Positions 21,517 through 30,671 of a DNA stretch of 62,000 nucleotides are shown here, one piece after another; position 1 is the first letter of the stretch, and each line of letters starts with the position of its first letter. This stretch comes from Diphasiastrum complanatum (lineage: Eukaryota; Streptophyta; Lycopodiopsida; Lycopodiales; Lycopodiaceae). Below the pieces are notes generated by a model. The model was not told the origin of the DNA. It did not search any database and worked only from the letters and a program-made list of their open reading frames with translations. The DNA lies in assembly GCA_029204225.1 (NCBI GenBank), contig CM055104.1:46434933-46496932 (forward strand), read 5' to 3'. The position numbers were made by a program, and so were the translations under genes.

Positions 21517-23020
21517 TGTTTTACAGTCATTAATTACAGAATTTAATGATTGCATGATGTTTGAATAGTCAAAAGGTTGATTAGATAGTGATTTTGGACC
21601 AAAAATTGGGGTTTTTGGGCCATAAATGGGCTATATAAACCATGTTTGACTAGAATCAGAACTCTTAGTGCTTGCATGCAATGGATTTATAGGGATTTGG
21701 ATCTAATTGCACGAATTTGTGGATTTTCCCCACAAATTTTGGTCAAAATTGGTCGAAAAAACAAGGTTTTTTGATGATTTTTGGACTAATTTTGGGGTAG
21801 ATCTCAAAATTCTCATCCAAGACTTGGTATGAACGTTTTCAAAGATGTAATGAAGTTGTCCTTAAGTTTTCATGAGGTTTAGTAGAGATTAGACACCATT
21901 AGAGGGCTCAAAACACCCAAAGATAGTGTATTTTTGATGATTTTTGAGTATGAATACCTCTCAATTGGGGGTCTGAACCTATTGGTCTTGTTACAAGCTT
22001 CAAGATATGTTGGATTTCCTTTGATTTGAGCCATCATACATCCAATTTAGATAGATGTACATTAGACACCATCATATTAAAGTTTTGCTTGTTGAAGGAG
22101 GCCATAAATGCATTTTTTGCATGATCTAAGCTTATGATTGCTTGTTGGACCTATTTGGAGCTTCTATGCCTCTCCAATGAACCTTAGTAGAGTGCTTGTA
22201 ACCTCTGATCCAAGGCTTATTGGACTGGGATGTGATTTTTGATGATTCCTCTCTCCAAAAGTGCGCCCTCCTATCTAATTTTTGTGCATTTATTTCTCGC
22301 ACCTGTGAAGCCTAGGTGGCAGGGTGATGTGGGAAGTGCCTTGTAGACCCACTCTCCCTCTGTATTGTCTTTACAGTGACCAATTTGGTGTCCTGTAGAG
22401 AAAGTTATGGTCGTCTGAAGTTTGGCAATTTTTGAACTAAAAATTTGAAAAATTTCGGAATTGTTCTGATGCATGCATGCTTGTAAATCAGTATAGTGCT
22501 TTTCTATTGATGGAAATGTATGTATAGACCTGTAGGCATGCTTAAATGCATGTTGCATGCGTAACCAGTGATTTTGATCCGTAGAATTTTTGCATGTAGC
22601 TATTTTTAACAATTCTAGATCAAAAAGCAGATTTCCTAGCAACTTGGCCATTTACGAAAAAAATTTGTTTTTGAAAAAGTTTGTGCATGTCGAGTTAGTT
22701 GCATGCAGGATCTTTTGCAATGATTTCGATTTGTGACAATGCTTGTGTTTTGGCAAATCAATATTTTAATCGATTTTCATAGTTGGTCCATTTCGAACAG
22801 ATTCTGAAAATCCCAGTTTTTTCATAAATTTTAGTGTTGGTCATAATAGTTATTGTTGTTTAATTCGATCTGATATTGATTTTTCAAAACTTTGCACAAA
22901 TTGGGTGAAAGACCTTGTTGAATAATATCAATCAATTATGAAGGTTTTGAACGTTTCACTTATTAGTTGATGATTGGATCTCGACTAATTTAAGCAAATT
23001 TTGCATGTCAGGAAATCAAT
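21517..23020 (+). other. Gypsy LTR/leader upstream of the gag ORF
   Basis: From TGTTTTACAG the sequence holds no genes. GGGCTATATAAACC near 21628-21641 is a good TATA box about 1.4 kb before the gag ATG at 23021. The region therefore probably contains a Gypsy 5' LTR promoter plus leader. I could not locate the LTR end or a primer site. Confidence 0.5.
21631..21639 (+). promoter_or_regulatory. TATA box (CTATATAAA) of the Gypsy LTR
   Basis: CTATATAAA is close to the plant consensus and stands in the only plausible promoter position upstream of the gag ORF. Confidence 0.55.
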
Positions 23021-24040
23021 ATGGCAGACGATAATGCAAATGCAGCTCTTGATGGTCAGGTGCCAATGCCTACCTATCTGCAAATTTGTCAGTCATTAAG
23101 CCAAGCACTTAATGAGATAAACAACAGAAACACTTTGTGTGATCAACAAATGGAAGTGCTATTAAATCAAGTGAGAGCTTTAGCTGCTCCGAATTTGGGC
23201 TTTCAGCCTGAACCTTTTTTGGGGGAGAAAAAAGAAAAGAAACCTGAAATTGTGGATGACTGGTTAACCAAGTGGACCGGTTATTTTAATCTACATGGAA
23301 TTCCTGAGGAGAAAAAGATAGAGAGTGTTATTCTGTTCTTCCGTGGTAAAGCTTCATCATGGTGGTGTGACTTGCAACCTAAACCTACCACATGGGACGA
23401 GTTTATGGAGGTGTTCAGAAAGTCGTTTGTGGTTGTGGACGACTCAGATTTTCACCAAAGATTTGTGAATTGCAAAATGGGTGCTCAGAGTTTGGACTCG
23501 TACCTACAAGATTTTATGGATTTATGCAATAAAGTCCCCTCATTCGATGCAAAACTGGCACTGTGGCAGTTTATTCTAGGTCTACCCACTGATTATCAGA
23601 ATGAGTGTAAGCGTAATGTGCTTCAAACCTTTGATGATGTTGTTCGTGTCACGAAAGCATACGACTCCACCGTAGTGACATCTAGGAAGCAGTTACAAGC
23701 TAATCCATCTGGATCATCTGGACCCAGCCAGAAAAAAGGGAAGAAAGGAGTTCGTGATCATGAGTGTCCAATAGAAGGAATTGGCAACATTCCATTGAAA
23801 CTTGCTTCTTCAAAAGTTCTTGCACTTTCTAATGTTCTTTTCATTCCAAAACTTACAAAGAACTTAATTAGTGTGGGAAAGTTTCTTGATAATGGTTGTG
23901 ATGTAAAGTTCAACTCCAATACTTGTTTTATCAAATATTTGAATACTTCAGTCCTCCCAACAGGTTGTTTCTGTCAGCTGTGGTTGATATACGGTATTCA
24001 ATGCCAAATATTTTTTCAATTGGCTTGCACAACAAGATAA
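23021..24040 (+). CDS. Gypsy Gag fused in frame to Copia protease-region sequence (339 aa)
   Basis: Residues 1 to about 245 are Ty3/Gypsy Gag (retrotransposon-gag domain), with WTGYFNLHGIPEEKKIE, FFRGKASSWWCDL, WDEFMEVFRKSFV and DAKLALWQFILGLP. After a lysine-rich KKGKKG the frame passes without a break into DHECPIEGIGNIPLKLASSK, VLFIPKLTKNLISVGK and VKFNSNTCFIK. This is the protease-to-integrase linker of the Copia family seen at 36757-38082. The last 30 or so residues match neither part clearly. The zinc knuckle and the protease active site are both missing. Whether it is expressed is unknown; a TATA-containing LTR lies upstream. It is best seen as a chimeric retroelement remnant that stayed open. 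Confidence 0.8.
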   Translation: MADDNANAALDGQVPMPTYLQICQSLSQALNEINNRNTLCDQQMEVLLNQVRALAAPNLGFQPEPFLGEKKEKKPEIVDDWLTKWTGYFNLHGIPEEKKIESVILFFRGKASSWWCDLQPKPTTWDEFMEVFRKSFVVVDDSDFHQRFVNCKMGAQSLDSYLQDFMDLCNKVPSFDAKLALWQFILGLPTDYQNECKRNVLQTFDDVVRVTKAYDSTVVTSRKQLQANPSGSSGPSQKKGKKGVRDHECPIEGIGNIPLKLASSKVLALSNVLFIPKLTKNLISVGKFLDNGCDVKFNSNTCFIKYLNTSVLPTGCFCQLWLIYGIQCQIFFQLACTTR

Positions 24041-24119
24041 GCTTCCGAATCTGCTGGAGGTAGTCTATTAGTTAGCAATAACATTCAGATATTCCTAATT
24101 CCTAATAACTTATCCTTGA

Positions 24120-24357
24120 TTAATAACATGTAGCTGTGACATATTCTGACTCCGTAGAGGATAATGAAATGCATTTTTGCTTCCTGCTATTCCATGAAAT
24201 GGGTCCTCCTACAAGAAAGAAAATGTAGCCATAGGTGGATTTTCTGGTATCTATGTCTCCTACCCAGTCTGAATCAGAATAGGTAATCAAAGAGAGTGCA
24301 GCTTTTGTATTTCCATTGTAACTTAAGGCATAGTGCTTTGAGGATTGAATGTACTTC
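24120..24357 (-). pseudogene. Copia RNase H fragment (element D, distal piece)
   Basis: Minus-strand KYIQSSKHYALSY, then LITYSDSDWVGDIDTRKS with the RNase H aspartate, GYIFFLVGGPISWNSRKQ and SLSSTESEYVTAT with the conserved Glu. This is the continuation of the RT/RNase H connection that stops at 30672. The break between the two pieces is exactly the insertion point of element E. The C-terminal third of RNase H is missing. Confidence 0.85.
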
Positions 24358-25219
24358 TGTTGAAAATTGTCACTTCTCACTTGACATTGGTTCATGTAAA
24401 TATTGATCAAACATTAGAATATGTTGATGATATGATTTCACACGTGTGGAGCATGTTCCCATGTGTGAAAGGATGTACTTTTCATGTTTGTATATATCCA
24501 AATTGATTTTGTATCATTCTAGTTAGTGTGAACATGAAATGACTAGTTTTTAGTCAAGTTGACTAGTCACCTACAAATTAGCTTTTCCTTGCATGTGCAT
24601 GAGTAAATGCTCCCACATGGCAAGTGGATGTTCACATGTGTGTATAGAGTACTAGAAGATAAGAGTTGACCATTTTCCTTAGATCCTATTTTGTAGGGAA
24701 TATTCCTATATTCTAGGAGACTAGCTTTTTGGATTTTAGTCATATTCTAGAAGGTCAACTATTGGATAAGGATCAAGGATGGATCAAATGGATAGATATG
24801 AGTGATGTGGCACTCTTCACACGTGTGAAGGCCTGCTGGACTGTACCAGACTCATGGATGTACTTGATCCATAAAAGGATCATCATTTTGCTAAGAAAAT
24901 TGATGAGACTTTTGCACTCTACACTTTTGTGAGATTTCTAGTCATTTGTCTTGTGATTTTTATGCATGATTGCTATCTAGTATCATTGTACTTGTTGTTT
25001 CAGGTGCAGGCCGTACAGTGGACAGTACTCCACACGTGTGAAGCCGCTCTCACTAAAAAATGATGTGTTGATCCATTGCTCTTGCTTAAATCCAAGTGTA
25101 GTGAATCTAGATCAAGATCTAATGTGTAGAACTTGATAGATTCATTGATTAAGCAACCAATAACTCTCTATGATTGTAAAGTACAATCATTATTGTCCTA
25201 AAAACTGTAAAATTTATCA
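24358..25219 (+). repeat. 5' LTR of element E (862 bp)
   Basis: Starts TGTTGAAAATTGTC and ends AAAATTTATCA. It carries three ACACGTGTG boxes (CACGTG at 24441, 24820 and 25033) and CACATGTGTG near 24632. A GTATATAT run near 24490 could serve as TATA, but the transcription start was not determined. Confidence 0.95.
24816..24829. promoter_or_regulatory. 14 bp palindrome TTCACACGTGTGAA in the 5' LTR
   Basis: A perfect inverted repeat centred on a CACGTG G-box, the core bound by plant bZIP and bHLH factors. The identical copy in the 3' LTR is at 30268-30281, and another lies in the leader at 25381-25394. Confidence 0.6.
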
Positions 25220-25231
25220 TGGTATCAGAGC
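25220..25231 (+). promoter_or_regulatory. Primer binding site of element E
   Basis: TGGTATCAGAGC, the exact complement of the initiator tRNA-Met 3' end used by plant Copia elements, starts on the base after the LTR. Confidence 0.95.
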
Positions 25232-25815
25232 TAAGTAAGAGAGTGATCATTGAATCATAAATCTTGTAAAGATCATTGGCAAAATTTGTTTTTTGGCCAA
25301 TACTAGTGAGGGCGAGTTCTTCTAGAGTGATAGCTTGTAATCATTTGGATCAAAACGACTTGGAGGCTGTGTATGTACTTTTCACACGTGTGAAACCGTA
25401 CAGCAACTTTCAATTCAAGTTACTTTGTGTTTTTTGGTCCCAAAATCACAATACTAGTTCATTTTTGGTGCTTTTTGAAGCATAGTATTGATCTAGATTC
25501 ATTCTAACTAATGCCTATGACCAAATAGTGTTTTGGATCATTGAAGCATTTCTTTTTAGAGTCTAAGATCAGATCTAAGAGGCTGATTTGTTCAGATCCT
25601 TAGTTGAAGTGAAATCTCTAAGAAAAGTGTAAAGCAATTTTTTTTTGTGAGAGTGAAAGCTAGAAATTTTTGGTAAGATCTTTGAGTATCATTCAAGCTT
25701 GTGTGTTAGTTTGATAGAGACAAGCCTATAGGCATTCTAGTAAGCTTTAGGCCACTTCATAGATCTTTTAAAATTCAAAAATCTTTGTGATTTTTAAAAG
25801 AGCATTCATTCTAAA
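25232..25815 (+). other. Leader of element E
   Basis: 584 bp of untranslated leader before the Gag-Pol ATG. It contains a perfect TTCACACGTGTGAA palindrome at 25381-25394 and otherwise no recognisable feature. Confidence 0.8.
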
Positions 25816-28800
25816 ATGTCATCCATGGGTGGATATTTGATGGAACCAAGTGAGAGACTCACTTCCACAAATTATTCCATTTGGAAAGTGAGAATGGAAT
25901 CACTCCTAGTGATCCATGATCTATATGACATAGTTCAAGGAGTAGAGGAAGAGCCTCAAACTCCCCAAGAACAAGCCAAATACAAGAAGAGAGCAAGATT
26001 AGCTCTACATTGCATAAAGTTAAATGTATGCAATGACCTCTTGAAAGAGGTGTCTTCTTGTACCTCATCCAAAGAGGCTTGGGATTCATTAAAGAGCATT
26101 TATGAATCCAACAATACTTCAAGAATCCTCATGCTAAGAAATCAAGTTTTCCAAAGCATGAAAGGAAGTGGAGAGAGTGGACAAGAGTATGTTCTTAGGA
26201 TCAAATCTCTTAACAAGGAGTTAAGTGCAATAGGAGAGAAGATCCAAGATCAAGAACTAGTACAAATCATTTTGAATGGTCTAAGTGATGAGTTTACCAA
26301 CTTAGTCCAATCATTTGCCATTCAAGACTCTCTTCCATCCATTGAAAAGTTGCACAATGTTCTTGTGGCCGAGGAGAGTAGGCTTCTACACCTCAAGACA
26401 AGAATGGATAGCATGTCACTTAATGGAGGAGAGGAGAAAGCTAACTTTACATCTAAAGGCAAGAAAAAGCAAAATCCATTCAAGAAAAATCAAGGCAAGG
26501 AGGCCGAGATGAAGAATGGAGGATCTACCTCCAAAGACAAAGTGAAGAACAAGGCAAAACTAAAGTGTTTCTTTTGTGGAAAGAAAGGACACTTTGCCTC
26601 AGAATGCTACTTGAAGAAGAATCAACAAGCCAAAGGAGATCAAGGGAACATTGCTCAAGAGGAAGAATATGAGGATGGATTCAACACATCCTTAATGGTT
26701 GCATCTACACCAACTTCAAGTCAAGACACATGGTGGATAGATAGTGGGGCTAGTTCCCACATGTCCTTTAACAAGCATTATTTTTCTACTCTTCTATCTT
26801 GTAATGACTCTAAGAAGTCAATATACACTGCTAGTGATCAAGCATGCAAGATAGATGGCATAGGATCTATACCTCTTTGTTTAGGCACATCTAAAAGGAT
26901 AGATCTAGATAATGTTTTGTATGTTCCTACCATTTCAAGAAACTTGCTTAGTGTAGGACAATTAATGGACAATGGACTAGATGTACATTTCAAGAATGGA
27001 GTTTGTTCCATCTTGAAAAATGATAAGTGCATAGCTAGTGGCATTAAGCAAGGTAGACTTTTCAAGTTGGATGCTAATGTTGCAAGTGAAAGTGTGAACT
27101 TGGCTAGGGAGGAGCTAACTCAAGTGGAGCTTTGGCATAAGAGATTAGGCCATCCTAATCTTCAATCTATGGAGTCAATGGCAAGCAAGGAACTAGCTCT
27201 CGGCCTACCAAGAGCTTTCAAGAAGTGTGGAAAAATGTGTGAGGCATGTGGCCTTGCAAAGTCACACAAATCTTCTTACAAGAAATCTTCATCAAGATCT
27301 CTCTCTCCCTTGGATCTCATACATTCTGATGTACATAGTTTTTCACATGCAAGTAATGGAGGTGCCTTGATGTATGTAACTTTTATAGATGATTGTACTA
27401 GATTCACATGGATTGAGTTACTATCAAAGAAAAATCTTGTTTATGAAGCTTTCATTAAGTTCAAGTCTCTAGTAGAGAAACAACTTAGTACTTCTATCAA
27501 AGCACTAAGATGTGATAATGGAGGAGAGTACACCTCCAATAAAATGAAAGACTTTTGTGAGATCAATGGTATTAAGTTACAATACACTTGTTCCTACACC
27601 CCTCAACAAAATGGGGTGGCCGAGAGGAAAAATAGGAGTCTATGTGAGTGTGCAAAGTCCTTGAGGCTTGATGCATCACTTCCCATCTCATTTTGGGGAG
27701 AAGCCATAACATGTGCTAATTATTTGTGTAATAGACTTCCTAGTAGTGCTATAGATGGGATCTCACCTTATCAAGCCTTGTTTGATAAGAAACCCAATGT
27801 AAAATATTTTAAGATCTTTGGATGTACTTGTTATGTACACATTCCTTTGGAGACTAGAAGGAAAGAAGATGCTACCTCCTTCAAAGGAATCTTTGTTGGC
27901 TATGGAGAAAATAGCAAGGGATATAGGATATATGATCCTACATCCAAGAAAGTAAAGGTAAGCAAGGATGTACTTTTTGATGAGTCACAATTTGCTAAGA
28001 GCTTGTCAAATGGATCTAACCCATTGTGCATTGAAGATCTTGACAAATCCGAGGAGGATCTTGACAAACCCGAGGAGGATCATGACAAACCCGAGGATGG
28101 AGATTTGGATCCAAGTCAAAAGGGGCCAAGAAGATCATCAAGGAGCAAGGCCGAGCCCTCAAGGCTTACCTATGTGGACAAGGGAAAGCAAAAGGAAGGC
28201 TCTACATCTTCTACCTCTTACTCTTTTTTAGCTACATTGATTGAAGAACCATCATCTTTTGAAGAAGCATGTAAATCTAAAGTTTGGAGAGATGCAATGC
28301 AAGTAGAGTATGATGCATTAGAAGAAAATCATACTTGGAATCTTGTAAATCTTCCAAGAGGAAAGAAACCACTTGCATGTAAGTGGATTTATAGAATTAA
28401 GTACAATCAAGATGGATCTATTAGTAAATACAAAGCTAGGCTTGTTGCTAAGGGATTTCTTCAAATAAAAGGATTGGATTATGAAGAAACATTTGCACCT
28501 GTAGCTAAGCTTGTAACTATTAGATTAATCATTTGCATTGCTACTTTGTTCAAATGGGATCTCTACCAAATGGATGTGACAAATGCCTTCTTGAATGGCT
28601 TCTTAGAAGAGGAAATCTACATGATGCAACCCGAGGGCTTCATCAAGATTGGTGAGGAGCAAAAGGTGTGCTACTTAAGGAAGAGCCTATATGGCTTGAA
28701 GCAAGCACCTAGAGCTTGGTACTCTAGGTTGCATGATTTTCTCTATTCCCTTGGCTTTGTACTAAGTGCTTATGAACCTTCTTTATATTTCAAATGTAAT

Positions 28801-29796
28801 GAAGGAAAGATCATCATTTTGGTTCTTTATGTTGATGACATCATTATGACAGGAAATGATGATGATGGCATAGGCAAAGTAAAAGTTGACTTATCTAGTG
28901 AGTTCAAGATGGTAGATCTAGGCTTCCTAAAGTTTATACTTGGGATAGAAGTGTCTAGAAGTAGCAATTGTACTTTCATAAGTCAATCTAAGTATGCTAC
29001 TTCCATTCTTGAAAGATTTGGTATGAAAGATTGTAAGGGGATTGACACCCCTATGGAGCATGTTGTGAAAGCAACTAATGAAGGTGATGAAGCATCCTTT
29101 GAGGACATCACTCTCTTTAGGAAGCTTATAGGCTCTCTAATCTATTTAACCATCACTAGACCTGACTTAAGTTTTTGTGTAAGCAAGTTGAGTCAAAGTA
29201 TGCAAGCTCCTTTAATTCATCATTGGAAAAGTGCCAAGAGAGTACTTAGATATGTTTCTAGTACTAGATTTTTTGGTATACTTTATGAAGGATCTAACTT
29301 GCACTTGAGAGCCTACTCGGATTCAGATTTTGCAGGTGACAAGATGGATAGGAAGTCCATTAGTGCATTTGCAACATTTCTTTGTGGAGGAGTGATATCT
29401 TGGCTTTCCAAAAAGCAAGATACAATCTCACTATCTTCTTGTGAAGCCGAGTACAAGGCATTGACTTCAACAACCAAAGAGCTCTTATGGCTAAGAAGAC
29501 TCTTGATGGAACTACATGTGCTAGAGGCCGAGGAGATCCCTTACATATTTTGTGACAATCAAGCTTCTCAACAAATTGCTTCAAATCCTATCTTCCATGC
29601 TAGAACAAAGCATATTGAGATAGCTCACCACTTTGTGAGGGAGAAGGTACAATCCAAGGAAGTGCAACTACATCATGTACCATCATCCGAATGCATAGCT
29701 GATATCTTAACCAAACCATTGTCCAAAGATCCATTTTTTAAGTTAAGATATGCTCTTGGAATTGTAGATAGATGTACACTAGATTTGCCAAGTTAG
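25816..29796 (+). CDS. Copia Gag-Pol polyprotein (1326 aa), intact
   Basis: One unbroken frame encodes all Copia parts in order. Gag (UBN2 type) fills about 1-200, with a zinc knuckle CX2CX4HX4C at C251, C254, H259, C264. The aspartic protease has DSG at 309-311. The integrase zinc site is H441, H446, C475, C478, with catalytic residues D505, D567 and E603. Reverse transcriptase runs from about 855, with YVDD at 1005-1008. RNase H follows with D1169, E1210 and D1247. The order IN before RT defines Copia. The protein makes the virus-like particle, copies element RNA to cDNA and inserts it. Between integrase and RT, residues 740-761 form a short acidic repeat. The start is the first ATG after the leader, with the family's MxSMGGYLMEPSERL opening. 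No key residue is missing. Confidence 0.97.
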   Translation: MSSMGGYLMEPSERLTSTNYSIWKVRMESLLVIHDLYDIVQGVEEEPQTPQEQAKYKKRARLALHCIKLNVCNDLLKEVSSCTSSKEAWDSLKSIYESNNTSRILMLRNQVFQSMKGSGESGQEYVLRIKSLNKELSAIGEKIQDQELVQIILNGLSDEFTNLVQSFAIQDSLPSIEKLHNVLVAEESRLLHLKTRMDSMSLNGGEEKANFTSKGKKKQNPFKKNQGKEAEMKNGGSTSKDKVKNKAKLKCFFCGKKGHFASECYLKKNQQAKGDQGNIAQEEEYEDGFNTSLMVASTPTSSQDTWWIDSGASSHMSFNKHYFSTLLSCNDSKKSIYTASDQACKIDGIGSIPLCLGTSKRIDLDNVLYVPTISRNLLSVGQLMDNGLDVHFKNGVCSILKNDKCIASGIKQGRLFKLDANVASESVNLAREELTQVELWHKRLGHPNLQSMESMASKELALGLPRAFKKCGKMCEACGLAKSHKSSYKKSSSRSLSPLDLIHSDVHSFSHASNGGALMYVTFIDDCTRFTWIELLSKKNLVYEAFIKFKSLVEKQLSTSIKALRCDNGGEYTSNKMKDFCEINGIKLQYTCSYTPQQNGVAERKNRSLCECAKSLRLDASLPISFWGEAITCANYLCNRLPSSAIDGISPYQALFDKKPNVKYFKIFGCTCYVHIPLETRRKEDATSFKGIFVGYGENSKGYRIYDPTSKKVKVSKDVLFDESQFAKSLSNGSNPLCIEDLDKSEEDLDKPEEDHDKPEDGDLDPSQKGPRRSSRSKAEPSRLTYVDKGKQKEGSTSSTSYSFLATLIEEPSSFEEACKSKVWRDAMQVEYDALEENHTWNLVNLPRGKKPLACKWIYRIKYNQDGSISKYKARLVAKGFLQIKGLDYEETFAPVAKLVTIRLIICIATLFKWDLYQMDVTNAFLNGFLEEEIYMMQPEGFIKIGEEQKVCYLRKSLYGLKQAPRAWYSRLHDFLYSLGFVLSAYEPSLYFKCNEGKIIILVLYVDDIIMTGNDDDGIGKVKVDLSSEFKMVDLGFLKFILGIEVSRSSNCTFISQSKYATSILERFGMKDCKGIDTPMEHVVKATNEGDEASFEDITLFRKLIGSLIYLTITRPDLSFCVSKLSQSMQAPLIHHWKSAKRVLRYVSSTRFFGILYEGSNLHLRAYSDSDFAGDKMDRKSISAFATFLCGGVISWLSKKQDTISLSSCEAEYKALTSTTKELLWLRRLLMELHVLEAEEIPYIFCDNQASQQIASNPIFHARTKHIEIAHHFVREKVQSKEVQLHHVPSSECIADILTKPLSKDPFFKLRYALGIVDRCTLDLPS
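28035..28097 (+). repeat. Three-copy 21 bp in-frame repeat in the integrase-RT linker
   Basis: Three copies of a 21 bp unit encode DLDKxEE-type heptads (DLDKSEE, DLDKPEE, DHDKPED). Being a multiple of three, it keeps the polyprotein frame. The segment is acidic and probably disordered. Confidence 0.9.
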
Positions 29797-29809
29797 AAGT
29801 GAGGAGGAG
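29797..29809 (+). promoter_or_regulatory. Polypurine tract of element E
   Basis: AAGTGAGGAGGAG lies immediately before the 3' LTR and directly after the Gag-Pol stop, the standard plus-strand primer position. Confidence 0.85.
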
Positions 29810-30671
29810 TGTTGAAAATTGTCACTTCTCACTTGACATTGGTTCATGTAAATATTGATCAAACATTAGAATATGTTGATGATATGATTTCACACGTGTG
29901 GAGCATGTTCCCATGTGTGAAAGGATGTACTTTTCATGTTTGTATATATCCAAATTGATTTTGTATCATTCTAGTTAGTGTGAACATGAAATGACTAGTT
30001 TTTAGTCAAGTTGACTAGTCACCTACAAATTAGCTTTTCCTTGCATGTGCATGAGTAAATGCTCCCACATGGCAAGTGGATGTTCACATGTGTGTATAGA
30101 GTACTAGAAGATAAGAGTTGACCATTTTCCTTAGATCCTATTTTGTAGGGAATATTCCTATATTCTAGGAGACTAGCTTTTTGGATTTTAGTCATATTCT
30201 AGAAGGTCAACTATTGGATAAGGATCAAGGATGGATCAAATGGATAGATATGAGTGATGTGGCACTCTTCACACGTGTGAAGGCCTGCTGGACTGTACCA
30301 GACTCATGGATGTACTTGATCCATAAAAGGATCATCATTTTGCTAAGAAAATTGATGAGACTTTTGCACTCTACACTTTTGTGAGATTTCTAGTCATTTG
30401 TCTTGTGATTTTTATGCATGATTGCTATCTAGTATCATTGTACTTGTTGTTTCAGGTGCAGGCCGTACAGTGGACAGTACTCCACACGTGTGAAGCCGCT
30501 CTCACTAAAAAATGATGTGTTGATCCATTGCTCTTGCTTAAATCCAAGTGTAGTGAATCTAGATCAAGATCTAATGTGTAGAACTTGATAGATTCATTGA
30601 TTAAGCAACCAATAACTCTCTATGATTGTAAAGTACAATCATTATTGTCCTAAAAACTGTAAAATTTATCA
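29810..30671 (+). repeat. 3' LTR of element E (862 bp)
   Basis: Same length and, by eye, same sequence as 24358-25219. The 67-codon chance frame inside both LTRs translates identically. Confidence 0.95.

Larger units (their letters stand above)
24358..30671 (+). mobile_element. Copia element E: complete, apparently recent LTR retrotransposon
   Basis: Two 862 bp LTRs (24358-25219 and 29810-30671) appear identical by eye along their length. They enclose a perfect primer site, a 1326-codon Gag-Pol with no break, and a purine tract before the 3' LTR. The flanks show a short target duplication: CTTC directly outside both LTRs, or ACTTC if the last A is shared. Outside the element the broken RNase H of element D rejoins in frame. 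All parts needed for autonomous Copia transposition are present. Identical LTRs imply a very recent insertion on the scale of the other elements here. Confidence 0.95.

Noticed and set aside
22271-22651. 126-codon minus-strand frame upstream of the Gypsy gag
   Set aside because: It lies antisense in the LTR/leader and shows no domain; probably chance.
24729-24932. 67-codon frame inside both LTRs of element E
   Set aside because: Present only because the LTRs are identical; no domain, no conservation argument, and it lies in regulatory sequence.
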